DNA of 16,458 nucleotides, from NCBI RefSeq assembly GCF_900547205.1, contig NZ_URFY01000071.1:1-16458 (forward strand). The letters run 5' to 3'. This document shows positions 15,522-16,458 of this stretch, in pieces. Under the pieces are notes generated by a model, which had not been told where the DNA came from, searched no databases, and saw only the letters and a program-made list of their open reading frames with translations. Origin of the DNA: an uncultured Bacteroides sp. GTDB lineage: Bacteria > Bacteroidota > Bacteroidia > Bacteroidales > Bacteroidaceae. The position numbers and the translations under genes were made by a program. The first letter of the stretch is position 1. Each line of letters starts with the position of its first letter.

Positions 15522-16458
15522 TTAGGATAAACGAATCTTTTTTGATTTACTGTTAGTAACCACCTCTTTTCCCGAACTCAGCAACAGGTCATCCTTAGTG
15601 CTTTGTATCTCCGTCTTTTCAGTGATTCCTGTCAGGGTTTTAGCATTCAGTTGATATTCATTTTCAACCTCAGTCTGCATCTCTTTTGTACGGCATACAA
15701 GATTTTCATCACCCTGCAGGGTCGCATTTTTTGCTGCAATAAGTTCCAGATTATTGCTTGCAGAGACAATAACATCTTTCGATTCAAAGGTTATCTTTTC
15801 CGGAGCAGATATGGAAATAGACTTCTTTTTGGTATCTAACCGGATTATATTATTCTCTTTATCCGTTATAGTAATTCCCCAGTGTCCGTTCTCATCATCA
15901 TTGAACTCCAACGTATGACCGCTGCGTGTCTGTATGCTCTTGACAGTATTATCACTTGCTGCTCCCTTTGAATTTGCTTTATAGAAAATGCTGCCTGTCA
16001 CATAGGGACGGTCGGGATTGCCTTGCTCGAAGCCTACCATCACCAAATCATCCGGTTCGGGGATAAACACAAAACCACGGTTTTTGGCAATTTGGTCACT
16101 CTTGCCTGCATCCGGACTTTGCACCCGCATCCAGTAGCTCTCACCGCCGTCTACCTCCTGCCACATGAATTGCACTTTGACACGTCCCTGATTCTTGGGG
16201 TCGTCATTGCTCACCACTCTTGCCATCTCCGGATAGGCTACCGGCATCACAGCATCTCCCCACGGCATAGTGGGCGTACCACTCGGTATGCCGCAGAAAG
16301 TGTTACTATACAGTCCTTTATCGTCTATCGTATGTGTAATTTCTGTAATGCGGTAACGTCCCAAATCGGTAACCTTGACTCCCGGAAAACTTTCAGGAAT
16401 ACGGGCGACTACCAGTTCTCCCAGTCGGAAACCGCAATTACGGCTTGTAGCCCTGATT
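15522..16458 (-). CDS. tssI: VgrG (TssI) spike protein, C-terminal part; 5' end outside the window
   Basis: The open frame runs to the window edge without a start, giving 311 visible residues of VgrG. A TTG at 16364 is internal: the codons before it read sensibly as LGELVVARIPESFPGVKV, so translation begins upstream. The visible part has the end of the gp27-like base, then the gp5-like OB fold with the typical block NQGRVKVQFMWQ, SYWMRVQSPDAG, GFVFIPEPDDLVMVGFEQGN and RPYVTGSIFY. The beta-helical needle follows (SGHTLEFNDDENG, then short repeats such as ISISAPEKITFESKDVIVSA), and the protein ends in a Ser/Lys-rich tail with no added enzymatic domain. VgrG trimers form the spike that carries the PAAR-like tip and cargo encoded just downstream. 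Confidence 0.95.
   Translation of the reverse strand, partial: IRATSRNCGFRLGELVVARIPESFPGVKVTDLGRYRITEITHTIDDKGLYSNTFCGIPSGTPTMPWGDAVMPVAYPEMARVVSNDDPKNQGRVKVQFMWQEVDGGESYWMRVQSPDAGKSDQIAKNRGFVFIPEPDDLVMVGFEQGNPDRPYVTGSIFYKANSKGAASDNTVKSIQTRSGHTLEFNDDENGHWGITITDKENNIIRLDTKKKSISISAPEKITFESKDVIVSASNNLELIAAKNATLQGDENLVCRTKEMQTEVENEYQLNAKTLTGITEKTEIQSTKDDLLLSSGKEVVTNSKSKKIRLS

Noticed and set aside
16362..16364. TTG as the VgrG start
   Set aside because: The frame continues upstream to the window edge with typical VgrG sequence, so this codon is internal.

Overview
This window looks like the promoter-distal half of a type VI secretion system (T6SS) locus from a gut Bacteroidota, most likely Bacteroides, Phocaeicola or Parabacteroides. 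The assignment rests on genes known only from the Bacteroidota-type system (T6SS subtype iii): a five-helix TssN, a PKD-domain TssP, the small single-helix proteins TssO and TssQ, and the lipoprotein TssR. These stand beside recognisable TssK, TssG and VgrG. Signal peptides ending in AQ and lipoboxes with no D at position +2 fit the same phylum. All protein genes are on the minus strand, so transcription runs from high to low coordinates. The tssB, tssC, tssD (hcp), tssE, tssF and tssH (clpV) genes are not here and would be expected beyond the right edge.

Layout in the direction of transcription. (1) 16458-15522: the C-terminal part of VgrG (TssI), cut by the window edge. (2) 15510-12041: a large beta-rich protein of 838 aa followed by a predicted lipoprotein, read as a candidate effector and immunity pair. 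(3) 11985-7757: four tightly packed genes, namely an unrecognised 314-aa protein (possible adaptor), a DUF4280 PAAR-like spike tip with a C-terminal extension, a 542-aa zinc metallopeptidase with a full HExxHxxGxxH site and an MDY Met-turn, and an exported protein with MORN-like repeats that overlaps the peptidase gene by 4 bp and is the obvious immunity candidate. (4) 7701-416: the core genes tssN, tssK, tssG, tssQ, tssO, tssP and tssR, nearly all 1-12 bp apart or overlapping. (5) 415-128: a gene-free stretch with an 11-bp inverted repeat and a perfect Bacteroides-type -7 promoter element facing the T6SS. (6) The 3' part of a plus-strand tRNA-Asp(GTC) with a strong intrinsic terminator.

How it works together: VgrG and the PAAR-like protein form the spike on the Hcp tube. 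TssK and TssG belong to the baseplate. TssN links the baseplate to the envelope, and TssQ, TssO, TssP and TssR form the Bacteroidota-specific trans-envelope complex. The peptidase and the 838-aa protein are probable cargo, and their exported neighbours probably protect the producer. Base composition supports a split between a conserved, more GC-rich core and an AT-richer exchangeable cargo region that begins inside the vgrG C-terminus.
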